Positions 30,972 to 39,396 of a DNA stretch of 64,000 nucleotides are shown in pieces. The notes below the pieces were generated by a model. That model was not told the DNA's origin. It worked only from the letters and a program-made list of their open reading frames with translations, and made no database searches. Both the position numbers and the translations under genes were made by a program. Within the stretch, counting starts at the first letter, position 1. Each line of letters opens with the position of its first letter. The DNA comes from Trichomonas vaginalis G3 (lineage: Eukaryota; Parabasalia; Trichomonadida; Trichomonadidae): assembly GCF_026262505.1 (NCBI RefSeq), contig NC_067203.1, positions 24,781,411 to 24,845,410 on the forward strand, in the 5' to 3' direction.

Positions 30972-31147
30972 ATATTTCGAACGAAGCTCTCATCGGTCTT
31001 TTTTTTAATACTAAACGTTTTTTTCCCCTGTCACTTTTAGCTAAAATTTGGGTTTGCCAAAATCGATGACCATTGATAACGAAACAAAAATCACTTACAT
31101 ATTTAACTAAAGATGAATTTCTGCAATACTGAGAATCAACAACAAAT

Positions 31148-32195
31148 TTAAGGGTGCACACGAGAGGATCATGTAAACTTCAGAATTTAGAACCTTATTT
31201 TTAGGCATTATCTTGGCTACCTATTTAGGCTCGAAAAGCAAAAAATATCAAAAAATACAACTTGACTCCATTATGACCCTTTCATGGAGGTAGTTTTTAT
31301 CCGCTAGTATTTTCCCTTTGAATCTCTTTACAATTCGAAATCAAATTCAAAACTCAGTAGAAGAAAGGAAGAATCGACTTACTACGGTTGTAATACGAAT
31401 AAATACATATATTTAATTATTTTTATTTACATAATAATTGTTTGAAGCTCATATTCCAACAAATTTTTAAATAAAAACATTAAAATGTTGAAAATGTTCA
31501 TATATTTTAATAGGGTTTTGGCACTTTATTGAGGAATTACTACATACATAGTCGAACTGAACTTGATATTTTGAAATTTAAATTATTTATCAAAATTAAA
31601 ATTTAACTTGAAATTTATAATTATTTAGTCATATTTTGCATAATTCTAAGTAGATTTTGTAAAAAATCAAGAAAGAAAAATTTTAACGTGCTTTATTTTT
31701 TCTTTTTTATAATAATACATATTATTATATAATTAACATATTCATAATGTTTCACCCTTTCAAAAATATAATTCTCCTCCTCTCAAATAAACGTACATAC
31801 GGGTGGCCTCTTTTTTCAAAAAATTAAAATTTGAAATTTTGGGCTCAAATATTAGAGATTTTTTCAACCTTCAACGATATATGTTGTCTATATCAGACCT
31901 CCTTTCTTTTTGATACTTAACATTGTTCCTAAATCTTAGCCGTTAAGGCTGTTCTGAAAATATTTTTTTTTCGAAAAAATTCGAAAAAAATTCTTAAAAT
32001 TCAAAAATCCCTTAATTCCTGAGGATTTTGGAAAAAAGTTTTTACATGAACATGTGTATATTATATGAAGTATATTGATAAGGTAAAAATCAAATTTTAT
32101 TGCATATTCATCGAGAAAATAAACTAACGAATCCCTCAAAATTGAGAGGGTAATCCTCCTCCTCTCAAATAAACGTACATACGAGTGCACCCTTA
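31148..32195. mobile_element. 1.04-kb TTAA element, copy 1
   Basis: 1,040 bp (31152-32191) are bounded by TTAA at 31148-31151 and 32192-32195. The uninterrupted paralogue has a single TTAA there. Ends are GGGTGCACACG and, on the other strand, GGGTGCACTCG. It differs from copy 2 at 56091-57132 at only about half a dozen positions. About 38 bp of its right end (CCTCCTCCTCTCAAATAAAC...CATACG) recurs internally at about 31772-31808. It encodes no recognisable protein, so it must be moved by a transposase elsewhere. TTAA targets are used by the piggyBac and Kolobok superfamilies; I cannot decide between them. Confidence 0.88.
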
Positions 32196-32340
32196 ATATC
32201 ACTCATAAAAAAATTTTTATTTTGTCACTTTTTATAAAATTTACCATCACTATTTATCGTCAAATTATCAAAAATAAATTCTTTTTAGAATCATTGGGGA
32301 AAAAAAGTGATTGTCAGAAATTGGCATGATATAACAGAGT

Positions 32341-33352
32341 TTATTGAATTTTTTCATCATATAGGTTTATTAATGAAATTAGCATAAAACAATTAAAAAA
32401 TGCAAACTTTGTATCTTTATTTTGTGCGATTAATAATGATCCTTCACAAGGATTTATGTTTATAAACTTTAAAGCATTAATGAATGAATCTGTTGCCTTA
32501 CTAGAAGTATAAACATTAGAATTTGCTGAATATTTATCAACATGGCATCTAAATACAAAAATCTGTCCTTGATTCGTAGAAAATAAAGTTCCTATTCCGT
32601 TTTTTCGATTATCTTGAAGCGAAGAATCAAAAATGTCAAATCTTCGATAAGCAACAAAAACTAAACCCCACCATGTGTCTTTCTGGGTGTTGTTTAGATA
32701 ATTACATCTTACAACAATTCCTGTAGTGGACTCAAACTGCGTAATTATGAAAGTTGTTGCTACTAAATTATCAAAATTACAAAATGAAGCATTTGTGGTT
32801 GATTTAAGGTTGTTGTAATAAAAAGCAGTTGCTTGATGCGATATGCAATTCGAAATGTTCGTGCTTGAAAGTGAAGAATGGCCATTATATTGACAAATCA
32901 TTACTGCATTTATCGTATTTCCTCCATTATGAATTGATCCTTGGAGGATTGTGCTGTTGATATTGCCATTGAAATGAGTAAAATGGCCACTTGGAGTAGC
33001 GACACTTTCAAATGAACAAAATTTATCAATGACAATACTGTTTTCATTATTGCTATCAATATGTATTGTTCCTGGGCCTTTGTGAAATACATTTTCGCAT
33101 ATTATAATGGAAAAATTTTCTGTATTTGTAAAAGAAATAGCTCAATCATGAATGTTGATGAATTTGCATATGTAGGTGAAGCATTTGCTTTCAAATGCAG
33201 TGACATTTTGGTTCTCGCTGGTAATAATAGTGGATGGAAGAGGGAGATTTCCATAATAAAGTGACCAAATGGTTCTCGCATTATATCTAGCATAATGTAA
33301 ACATAATGTGCTTGCTATATTGCTGATACTTGCAATAAATACAAATATTCAT
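32341..33352 (-). pseudogene. Beta-helix surface protein gene, broken
   Basis: The ATG at 33352 starts what would be a signal peptide, but the frame must shift by one base to give IFVFIASISNIASTLC. It then reads through CFTYICKFINIHD, meets a TGA at about 33148, and continues as NFSIIICENVFHKGPG, NNENSIVIDKFCSFES, INSTILQGSIHNGGNT and CQYNGHSSLSSTNISNC to a stop at 32341. The repeats resemble right-handed beta-helix proteins like that at 2626-3921. The C-terminal membrane anchor is missing. There are two breaks plus a truncated end. Confidence 0.65.
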
Positions 33353-33493
33353 TATTTGTCAATAAAAATTTTGAATATTAAGCATGGAACCCTCTTCAAG
33401 ACAATAACTAAGCATGAATATTTAAGAAGAAGTGTTGAATCCCTTCTCACTCGCATAAAAATCTTTTCATATCAAATTTTCTAATCATTGTAA

Positions 33494-34795
33494 ATGAGTA
33501 ATTATAAAGAAGATGAAGGTGATTGGGTTATCACCAACAAAAAACCTGATTTTTCTTGCTTCAACGAATACTCAGAGCCTGATCTTACAGAATGGTTAAG
33601 CGAATCAAAATATAATGTTTGGGAACTCAGTAATTTAATAGTTAATGGCACGCATGAAAATATTATTATCTTAGATAACGTGTTACTCTCTCTTGGAGAG
33701 GTACCAATTGACCACGTTAACCCCAAATTATTGCCAGTTTTAATTTCCTTACTAACAGAAGAAAAACTAGAAAAACGCCAGCTTGTTCCTATAATTCATA
33801 TCTTGGCCATGTTTTCTTTAAAACAAAATGGAATTGTCTCGGAATTTTTTAATCCAGCACTTGAAAAATTACTAATGTTTCACTTGCACGGAAAAGATCG
33901 ACGCCTGGCAATATATTCTTTGATAATTATATCTTCTGCAGTTAGTCACAAGCAAATTTGCATTGATTTCATAAATTTAGGAATTTTCCAAAGCATTGTT
34001 CAATTTTCGAATTCAGCATCAATCGAGTTAGAAAGAGTAGCTACCTTATTAGTCAGTCTTATTGAAGGAATTTCAGAAGAAAATATTGAAGATTATTTCA
34101 AACTTCTAAATCAATCTTTACTATTAGGACAACCAAAAATACAAAAAGCTATTTTATGTGAACTAGCTAAACATGTTTCAGGAAACGAAAATAAAATAAT
34201 GCAAAATAATCTTCATATTATTTTACTAGATCTCTTAAATAATGAAGAAAAGCGATCTTTTACGATTGATATAGTCTATAAACTAACAAAAGCTGTTGGC
34301 GTTGGTTTCATGGAAAATTTCAACATTTGTTCTTTACTACTCGAATCAATTCCTAAAGAGAACTATATGAGAATTGGGAAAATCGTTAAAATCTACAAGC
34401 AAATGCTTGAAAATAACGCTTTTCAGCCAACAGTCCAACAATTCAGAAATCTTCTTCTTTATTTGCAAAAAGGATACTTTAATATTCTTGAAATCCTTGT
34501 TGATGTTGTGTGCAGTACATTAATGCATATCAATGATCAAGGTTTGTTTCATTTCCTAATTGAAGACGGATTTTTTGCTTTTCTCCTCAGCTATCTCGTT
34601 GGAGAGTGCACAGATGATGAATCTGTTAACGACACCGCTATTAGATGCCTGTATCATCTGATTTCAAAAGAACCTTGTTTTGCCGATTTCGTCGTTATTG
34701 ATTATGATAGTATCCCAGAATCGATGTCCATTTCTCATGATGGATACATTCTTCTTAATAAGGTGTTCGAACTTGTAGAAAGACGTCATAGTTAA
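33494..34795 (+). CDS. Armadillo/HEAT-like helical-repeat protein, unknown role
   Basis: This 433-aa protein is all-helical, with repeated amphipathic pairs (LLPVLISLLTEEKLEKRQLVPIIHILAMFSL, RRLAIYSLIIISSAVSH, ELERVATLLVSLIEGIS), as in ARM/HEAT solenoids. No enzyme motif, membrane segment or signal peptide is seen. The N-terminus is acidic with Trp (EDEGDWVITNKKPDFS). The ATG at 33494 lies close to TCATTG (33485-33490), a near match to the initiator. Such solenoids bind other proteins (importin-alpha-like or scaffold), but no specific family is recognised. Confidence 0.7.
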   Translation: MSNYKEDEGDWVITNKKPDFSCFNEYSEPDLTEWLSESKYNVWELSNLIVNGTHENIIILDNVLLSLGEVPIDHVNPKLLPVLISLLTEEKLEKRQLVPIIHILAMFSLKQNGIVSEFFNPALEKLLMFHLHGKDRRLAIYSLIIISSAVSHKQICIDFINLGIFQSIVQFSNSASIELERVATLLVSLIEGISEENIEDYFKLLNQSLLLGQPKIQKAILCELAKHVSGNENKIMQNNLHIILLDLLNNEEKRSFTIDIVYKLTKAVGVGFMENFNICSLLLESIPKENYMRIGKIVKIYKQMLENNAFQPTVQQFRNLLLYLQKGYFNILEILVDVVCSTLMHINDQGLFHFLIEDGFFAFLLSYLVGECTDDESVNDTAIRCLYHLISKEPCFADFVVIDYDSIPESMSISHDGYILLNKVFELVERRHS

Positions 34796-34969
34796 ACATG
34801 ATATCATTGAAATATTGTATAGATTGTTTATATTAGTTTTATAAAGAATATTATATTACTATTTGAAGAAAATAACTTTAAAATTAAACTAGGAAAGTCA
34901 TGTTGTTATCTTATTTAAAAAGTGTCAAATATTTGTCAAATATTAGAATCTGTTTAAAGATAGCGTGGA

Positions 34970-35043
34970 AGCGATGTGGAACAGTTGGTTTAGTTCGTAA
35001 GGCTCATAACCTTAAGGTCGCTGGTTCGAGTCCAGTCATCGCT
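34970..35043 (+). tRNA. tRNA-Met (CAT), elongator-type
   Basis: A full 74-nt cloverleaf. Acceptor AGCGATG pairs with CATCGCT; D stem GAAC/GTTC; anticodon stem TAAGG/CCTTA with loop CTCATAA (anticodon 35005-35007); T stem GCTGG/CCAGT with loop TTCGAGT. The B box GGTTCGAGTCC is present, and a T5 pol III stop follows. The T loop has T54 and T60 and the anticodon stem lacks three G-C pairs, so it looks elongator-type, although the A1-U72 pair is a feature of eukaryotic initiators. No intron and no encoded CCA. Confidence 0.96.
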
Positions 35044-35044
35044 C

Positions 35045-35049
35045 TTTTT
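35045..35049 (+). terminator. Pol III T-run terminator
   Basis: TTTTT starts two bases after the tRNA-Met 3' end, as expected for RNA polymerase III termination. Confidence 0.85.
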
Positions 35050-35174
35050 GCTAAAATTTCTTTCAGTTTTTTATCAAAATGAAAATTTTTTGGTTTCATT
35101 TCGATTAATGATTTATAAGGAATTTGAAAAATCGCATAATATAGTATATTTGAACATCTTGTTCCATTGATTTG

Positions 35175-35183
35175 TCACTTTTA
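35175..35183 (+). promoter_or_regulatory. Initiator (Inr)-like element
   Basis: TCACTTTTA, with the predicted start at A35177, lies 14 nt before the ATG at 35191. It fits TCA-pyrimidine-W-W, the core promoter bound by IBP39-type proteins such as the one encoded at 36856-37767. Confidence 0.65.
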
Positions 35184-35190
35184 GAAAAAA

Positions 35191-36207
35191 ATGAGTATCA
35201 AGATTCCTCCAGGTGCTCCTGTTTTTAAGGCCGTGAAGACTCAGGATATTAAAACCATGAGCGAGCGTTTTGTCTACATGATGAACGACCGTGCCGGTGA
35301 TGATTATTACTTCAACTGCATTGACCAAAAGAGAAAAGGTCTTGCAAAGCAAGAGCAACCAATCAAAGTTCAAAGCAATAAATCACAGCGTTATGAAGGC
35401 TTTGCTGATATTGATACACCAAGCTTAGGTGTTTCACGTCTTAAACATTCAATCGAATCACAACCATTTAATACAATTTCAGGCATCGAACTTGATTATT
35501 CTCTCCCATTCGAATCAAACGAGCTTCTTATCAACAGATTCTGGGCAAAGCTCATCCAATTGGAAGAGCTCAACAGATCACCAGAGAGAAATATGCCATC
35601 TATCAATGCTTATGTTCGTTTCTGTGTCCACCTCATCGAACTCGATGAGACAAGTGCCTTTGATGTTGAAGGAAAACCAGAACAACATCAAAATTTGGTC
35701 TACTTCTTAAACCAAGAGACCGGACAGAAGTCATTGATAAGATTTTTGGATATGCTCCCCAATTTCCAGAAGCGTTTCTTCTTTACTGCTTTTATGGTAC
35801 TCAAAGATATCAATGTCGATGATAACAGCCAGTTTGCTATTGATTTCTATACTCGCTTGATAGCTTTCCTCAAGACATGCAAGCCAAAGTGGGTTGTTGC
35901 TTTTGCTCGTGAAATTTCTCGTGCAGGATTTGCAAACTTAGCTGCAAAGAGATTCAGACTTGGTTGCGCTGCTTTAGTATTCTCTCGTGCTCGTAAGTTC
36001 CTTACAGAAAAGGGTATTGACAAAGCAGAGTCTAAAATGCTTACACATTCCATCCAAGTCTTCGGTGATGTCATTGAGAAAGACAAGGCAGTCCTTCTTG
36101 CAGGAGAATTCGATACTGCTTTCATGGGTGTTATTCTCCACGCAATTCTCAAGGTATCTGGTTCAAACTCCAAGATTATCGCTGTTTTACGACAAAACAA
36201 TGCATAA
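35191..36207 (+). CDS. Putative Pat1-like mRNA-decay protein
   Basis: This 338-aa protein is fairly GC-rich for the window and has tidy codon use, suggesting good expression. The N-terminal 90 residues are flexible; the rest is all-helical (LINRFWAKLIQLEELNRSPE, NLVYFLNQETGQKSLIRFLDMLPNFQKRFFFTAFMVLKDI, TAFMGVILHAILKV). The late helical region, with GQKSLIRFLDML followed by paired helices, resembles the C-terminal domain of PAT1 (topoisomerase II-associated/P-body protein), but I cannot confirm this by eye. No membrane segment is present. A clear initiator lies 14 nt upstream. The stop is within TAAAA, which fits the short polyadenylation signal of trichomonads. Confidence 0.6.
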   Translation: MSIKIPPGAPVFKAVKTQDIKTMSERFVYMMNDRAGDDYYFNCIDQKRKGLAKQEQPIKVQSNKSQRYEGFADIDTPSLGVSRLKHSIESQPFNTISGIELDYSLPFESNELLINRFWAKLIQLEELNRSPERNMPSINAYVRFCVHLIELDETSAFDVEGKPEQHQNLVYFLNQETGQKSLIRFLDMLPNFQKRFFFTAFMVLKDINVDDNSQFAIDFYTRLIAFLKTCKPKWVVAFAREISRAGFANLAAKRFRLGCAALVFSRARKFLTEKGIDKAESKMLTHSIQVFGDVIEKDKAVLLAGEFDTAFMGVILHAILKVSGSNSKIIAVLRQNNA

Positions 36208-36855
36208 AAATGTATTATTGCTAATTCTTTTTTAATTTTCTTTCAAAAAAAATCCAAAATTTTTCAATTTCGATTTATTTGCCTTATTACCTTTAATATT
36301 CCCACATATTTAATGAAATCATTGCTAATCATTTCAATTGCATTCCATAAATCAATGATTTTCAAAATTTCAAATTCCAAATTGATCTGAATTCTGTATA
36401 GTTAGGTGATTTATTATTATGAGAAGGAAGAACTTAATTATTTGTAATATTAGAATTCACCTTATTTCATTCAAAATTTCCATTGGGAAAAAAATCTTAT
36501 TATGAAAGGAAATTATTATTCGGATTAGATTCTCCATGGTCTACAAAATAATTTTTCGGATACAAAATTAAGAAAAATAAGATTTTTATAGTAAGCCGAT
36601 TGTCATATGGGGTTATAATTAGCTGAGAATCTGGGATATGAAAGAGCACTTGAATGTTGTTAGATGCATAGTTTAAATCAATAAATAATAATAAATATAA
36701 CAAAAAAATATAAAATAAAATTAATCCATATCAAGGCTGTGAATCTTAAAAAAAACAATGTTGTAATGAGGAATCCAAAAATGTTTTGTTGTGTAATTAA
36801 AAAAAAATTAAAAACAATTTTTGACCTCATACAACAATGTATTTAAATTCCATGA
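36208..36855. other. Intergenic, no gene seen
   Basis: About 650 AT-rich bases between convergent genes. No element ends or RNA gene recognised. Confidence 0.45.
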
Positions 36856-37767
36856 TTAACGACGTGAGCTCGCCCACTTACAATTAGCTAAATCAGCTTC
36901 CTGAGCACTTCTTAGGAAGATTCCGTCTCCGTGGTACAACAATCTAACAGTATCATAATCAACACCGGTAAGATCGACATCCGGACAAATCTTCGGAACA
37001 TCCTCAGCAGAAACCTCTATGAAGCCATGTGAAGGGAAATTGCCTTGTTGATGGAACAAGCTACCATCAATAGATTTAATTCCGAGCAAACGTGCGAAAG
37101 CACGCTTGTCCACGCGAATTATCTGCTCGTTCAACCATCGGACTCCAACAAGGAATGCGAATTTATCATTGATTGCACTAAGTTTAAGCGCATTGTAAAG
37201 CTTATATGAAAATCTACAACTTGCGTGGTTCTTTCTCTGGAAGAAATCTGTTACAAGTTCGCCAAACGAATATGTTCTTTCTTGCCAAAGAGTATAAGGT
37301 ATAAAACTTAGAGCGTGAGGATTCAAGACGAGGGTCGTATCATGGATCGAAGACATAAACGTAGCATCCTCTTGAGCCCGAGCTTGAGTATCAACTGGGG
37401 CCAACAAGCGCGAAATCCTCGATGGAGAGAAACTGAGCGTTGTTTGGACACCTGGAAGTGATACTTGAGGACTATATGGATGCTGGCTTGGGGTAAGCTG
37501 GATTAATGGCGAAGAAATTGTTCTACGGTGAAAAAAGTCTGTGCTTGCGGAATCCATGCTTGGATTTCCAGTATGTCCGTCTGGTAAAGGCTGAAATGCA
37601 AAGTGATTTTGTTTTTGAATTTGATTTTGATGCATTCCAGAATAGAAATCTGAAAATGGATCTACGGCAAACATATCTGCCTCGTCCCCATCCTTGTACT
37701 CGATGGCATCAAAAACGGTGGCCCATGCATCATCTGAGTCATCAGATCCTGGCTGTGTGTGGGACAT
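36856..37767 (-). CDS. Initiator-binding-domain (IBP39-like) transcription factor
   Basis: Of 303 residues, the first 150 are acidic or Ser/Pro/Gln-rich and probably disordered. Residues about 150-250 match the trichomonad initiator-binding domain, a winged-helix fold: FIPYTLWQERTYSFGELV, RFSYKLYNALKLS, LVGVRWLNEQIIRVDK, FARLLGIKSIDGSLFHQQ, FPSHGF. The founding member, IBP39 of T. vaginalis, binds the initiator and recruits RNA polymerase II through a separate domain. Here the domain follows rather than precedes the long linker, so this is a family member, not a direct copy. It is nuclear by inference. It diverges from the adenylate kinase gene (190 bp apart), so their promoters share one short region. 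Confidence 0.82.
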   Translation of the reverse strand: MSHTQPGSDDSDDAWATVFDAIEYKDGDEADMFAVDPFSDFYSGMHQNQIQKQNHFAFQPLPDGHTGNPSMDSASTDFFHRRTISSPLIQLTPSQHPYSPQVSLPGVQTTLSFSPSRISRLLAPVDTQARAQEDATFMSSIHDTTLVLNPHALSFIPYTLWQERTYSFGELVTDFFQRKNHASCRFSYKLYNALKLSAINDKFAFLVGVRWLNEQIIRVDKRAFARLLGIKSIDGSLFHQQGNFPSHGFIEVSAEDVPKICPDVDLTGVDYDTVRLLYHGDGIFLRSAQEADLANCKWASSRR

Positions 37768-37944
37768 TGAATAAAAACCGACATGTAAAGTTATTAAACT
37801 TGCTTTTCGCTTTTTTTAAAATTGGATGCTTTCAATATCTGATTTGCTTCATAATCTAATTTTTTCACGGTTATTTTCTTAACATTTCTCGAATGAATTT
37901 GTAAAGTTCTGAATTTTTTGGCTTCGTTTTTTGAAAAATTGTAT

Positions 37945-37951
37945 TCATTTT
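37945..37951 (+). promoter_or_regulatory. Initiator (Inr)-like element
   Basis: TCATTTT lies 13 nt before the ATG of the adenylate kinase gene and matches the trichomonad initiator. Confidence 0.55.
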
Positions 37952-37957
37952 CGTTAG

Positions 37958-38614
37958 ATGTCGACTAAAGACTTCATTTTCGTTCTCGGTGGCCCAGGAT
38001 CAGGAAAAGGCACACAATCAGCTGTCATTGCCAAGGAGTATGGTATTGGCTATCTTTCCACAGGCGATCTCCTTCGTGAGACAATTAAGAAACTTGAAAA
38101 TCCACCAAAGGATATGTCAGAGGAAGAACTCAACAAGATCAAAGAGCTTGCTGAAATCATGAAGAACGGTGGATTAGTCGATGATAAGACCGTTATTGAT
38201 CTCATCAAGAAGAAAATGTCAAGCTCTAAGGAAGAGCACTGGTTTATCGATGGCTTCCCACGCAAGATGTCTCAGTGCGAGGCATTCGCCGCTGAGCTCG
38301 GAGAACCAGTTACTTGCCTTTACATTAACGTACCTGAGGACGTTCTTATCAACCGTCTTCTCAAGCGCGGTGAGACCTCCGGCCGTGCTGATGATAACGA
38401 AGAGGCTATCAAGAAGAGACTGAAGACATACATCGAAGAATCTCAGCCAGTTATCGAACACTACAAGGGTAAGGGAAAGGTCGCTGAGATCGACGGTAAC
38501 CGCTCCATTGACCAGGTCCACGAAAGCTGCGTTGAAGCTATCAAGAAACACTGGAAACTTCAGAATAAGGTCGAAGAAGCTGTTAAGAACTCAAAGTGCT
38601 GCCTTCTTATCTAA
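37958..38614 (+). CDS. Adenylate kinase (short type) with C-terminal CaaX box
   Basis: This 218-aa enzyme interconverts ATP, AMP and ADP. P-loop GGPGSGKGTQ (11-20), STGDLLR for AMP binding, DGFPR (98-102) and a short lid (RLLKRGETSGRADDNEEAIKKR) mark the AK1/UMP-CMP-kinase type. Compared with AK1 there is an extra charged helix (about 45-62, ENPPKDMSEEELNKIK). A C-terminal extension (about 196-213, helical) ends in KCCLLI: C215-L-L-I is a CaaX prenylation box, with C214 placed for a second lipid. This predicts a membrane-attached kinase, not the soluble form expected. Codon use is the most GC-rich in the window, typical of a highly expressed gene. Confidence 0.93.
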   Translation: MSTKDFIFVLGGPGSGKGTQSAVIAKEYGIGYLSTGDLLRETIKKLENPPKDMSEEELNKIKELAEIMKNGGLVDDKTVIDLIKKKMSSSKEEHWFIDGFPRKMSQCEAFAAELGEPVTCLYINVPEDVLINRLLKRGETSGRADDNEEAIKKRLKTYIEESQPVIEHYKGKGKVAEIDGNRSIDQVHESCVEAIKKHWKLQNKVEEAVKNSKCCLLI

Positions 38615-38827
38615 GAAATTGATTTTTACTATGCATAAACGTTAATTCTCAAAGAGCAATTTTTTATTTAAATACTGTCTTTTTCGGAAAAATTAAAAAT
38701 TCAATTTTTGACAATGAAATATTTGCGATATGTTTCAGCAAAAATGCATTAATTCGTTTAATTGACCAAATTTATAATTTTTTTCGAAATATTATCATAA
38801 GTATAGCGTGTTAATTTATATTATGTT

Positions 38828-39064
38828 TTAGGAGAATATGCTCAAGCTATTGAGATTTCCTAATGATGTAACTTCATTTGATTCATAGTAAATTTCTCCT
38901 CCAATCTTTAAAAGATTTTGATCTCTAACGATTTTGCTTCCTGAGATGTTTAAGAGGAAACTGTCTATAGTAATATGTACACATATAGACTGAGATTTAT
39001 TGTGAATATAGTTTCCTTGAATGAAAGCAACTCTGTATCCTTGGAAAAGAAATTTTAGACCCAA
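38828..39064 (-). pseudogene. Fragment of an unknown, possibly beta-helix, gene
   Basis: Seventy-eight open codons (FIQGNYIHNKSQSICVHITIDSFLLNISGSKI) end at a stop but have no start of their own. The N/I/S-rich pattern is like the beta-helix family. It probably represents a detached 3' end. Assignment is weak. Confidence 0.35.
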
Positions 39065-39096
39065 ACAAATTTGAATATGAGTAACATTAAGGAACT

Positions 39097-39340
39097 CTAA
39101 TTCCTCCTTGAATAGTTTGTACCATGTGATTTAAAGAGTACTTCTGCGTCTTCATATTTTTGTGCATCTGAAATATCAAAAGTGGTTACACCATTATCAA
39201 TTTTAATATTGATATCAGCATTTTTTACAACAAGAAAAATTGTAGTATAATGTTGCATGATGAAGTGCAGTATTTCCTTTTTGATCAAGCAAAATAATGA
39301 CATTAAATCAATTAACATGTTTAATACTATCAAACGAAGG
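39097..39340 (-). pseudogene. Ankyrin-repeat gene fragment
   Basis: LLDQKGNTALHHATLYYN in one frame and NADINIKIDNGVTTFDISDAQKYEDAEVLFKSHGTN in the next are the last two repeats of a trichomonad ankyrin protein, with a frameshift between. No start is present. It lies between two beta-helix-like pieces, indicating past rearrangement. Confidence 0.55.
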
Positions 39341-39396
39341 AAACCTTATTAAAAAGTAAATGTTTTCATCCAAAAAAAGTTATTCAAACAATTTTT

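Larger units (their letters stand above)
29643..31068. mobile_element. MULE-like non-autonomous element with 10-bp target duplication
   Basis: The element (29653-31058, 1,406 bp) is flanked by AAAATCGATG at 29643-29652 and 31059-31068. The paralogous gene has one copy of that word. After 10 less-conserved bases at each end, both ends carry AATTTTAGCTAAAAGTGACA in inverted orientation. A 9-11-bp duplication is typical of MULEs, and a MULE transposase lies at 1-1435, but its own ends are not visible, so the link is inferred. Inside are GTGACACACC repeats, the palindrome ATTACCGATCGGTAAT (29718-29733), two 55-bp GC-rich direct repeats, a 120-bp tandem array and a three-way-junction palindrome. 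No transposase is encoded. Confidence 0.82.
28246..32205 (-). pseudogene. BTB-like/ankyrin gene split by two transposons
   Basis: Gene pieces on the minus strand, in order: the ATG at 32205 with the first 10-14 bases (MSDI); a 1,040-bp TTAA element; codons for KFVVDSQYCRNSSLVKYVSDFCFVINGHRF at about 31151-31059; a 1,406-bp MULE-like element; then an uninterrupted frame from about 29652 to 28246. The last part holds YTTQSHAVVVSETVRN, a helical domain and ankyrin repeats (DNNLRTPLHCACYNNS, YENTPLHDACNKMREE). The paralogue at 4265-5762 shows the same sequence without either insertion, so both target duplications can be read exactly. The remaining 449-aa frame from the ATG at 29595 could still be made but lacks the BTB-like start. 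Apart from the two insertions the frame is intact, so the gene was probably working until recently. Confidence 0.88.

Noticed and set aside
29653-31058. A virus-like or Maverick/Polinton origin for the structured element
   Set aside because: There is no capsid, polymerase, integrase or other coding sequence, and the 10-bp duplication fits a plain MULE-like DNA transposon.
31936-32202. An 88-codon frame in the 1.04-kb TTAA element (also at 56882-57163)
   Set aside because: It has no ATG start, no resemblance to a transposase, and crosses the element end into flanking DNA.
28246-32205. Spliced introns as an explanation of the interruptions
   Set aside because: The interruptions have transposon ends and target duplications and no splice-site motifs.
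38828-39340. A single surface-protein gene joining the two fragments
   Set aside because: One fragment is the end of an ankyrin gene and the other looks like a beta-helix piece, so they come from different families.
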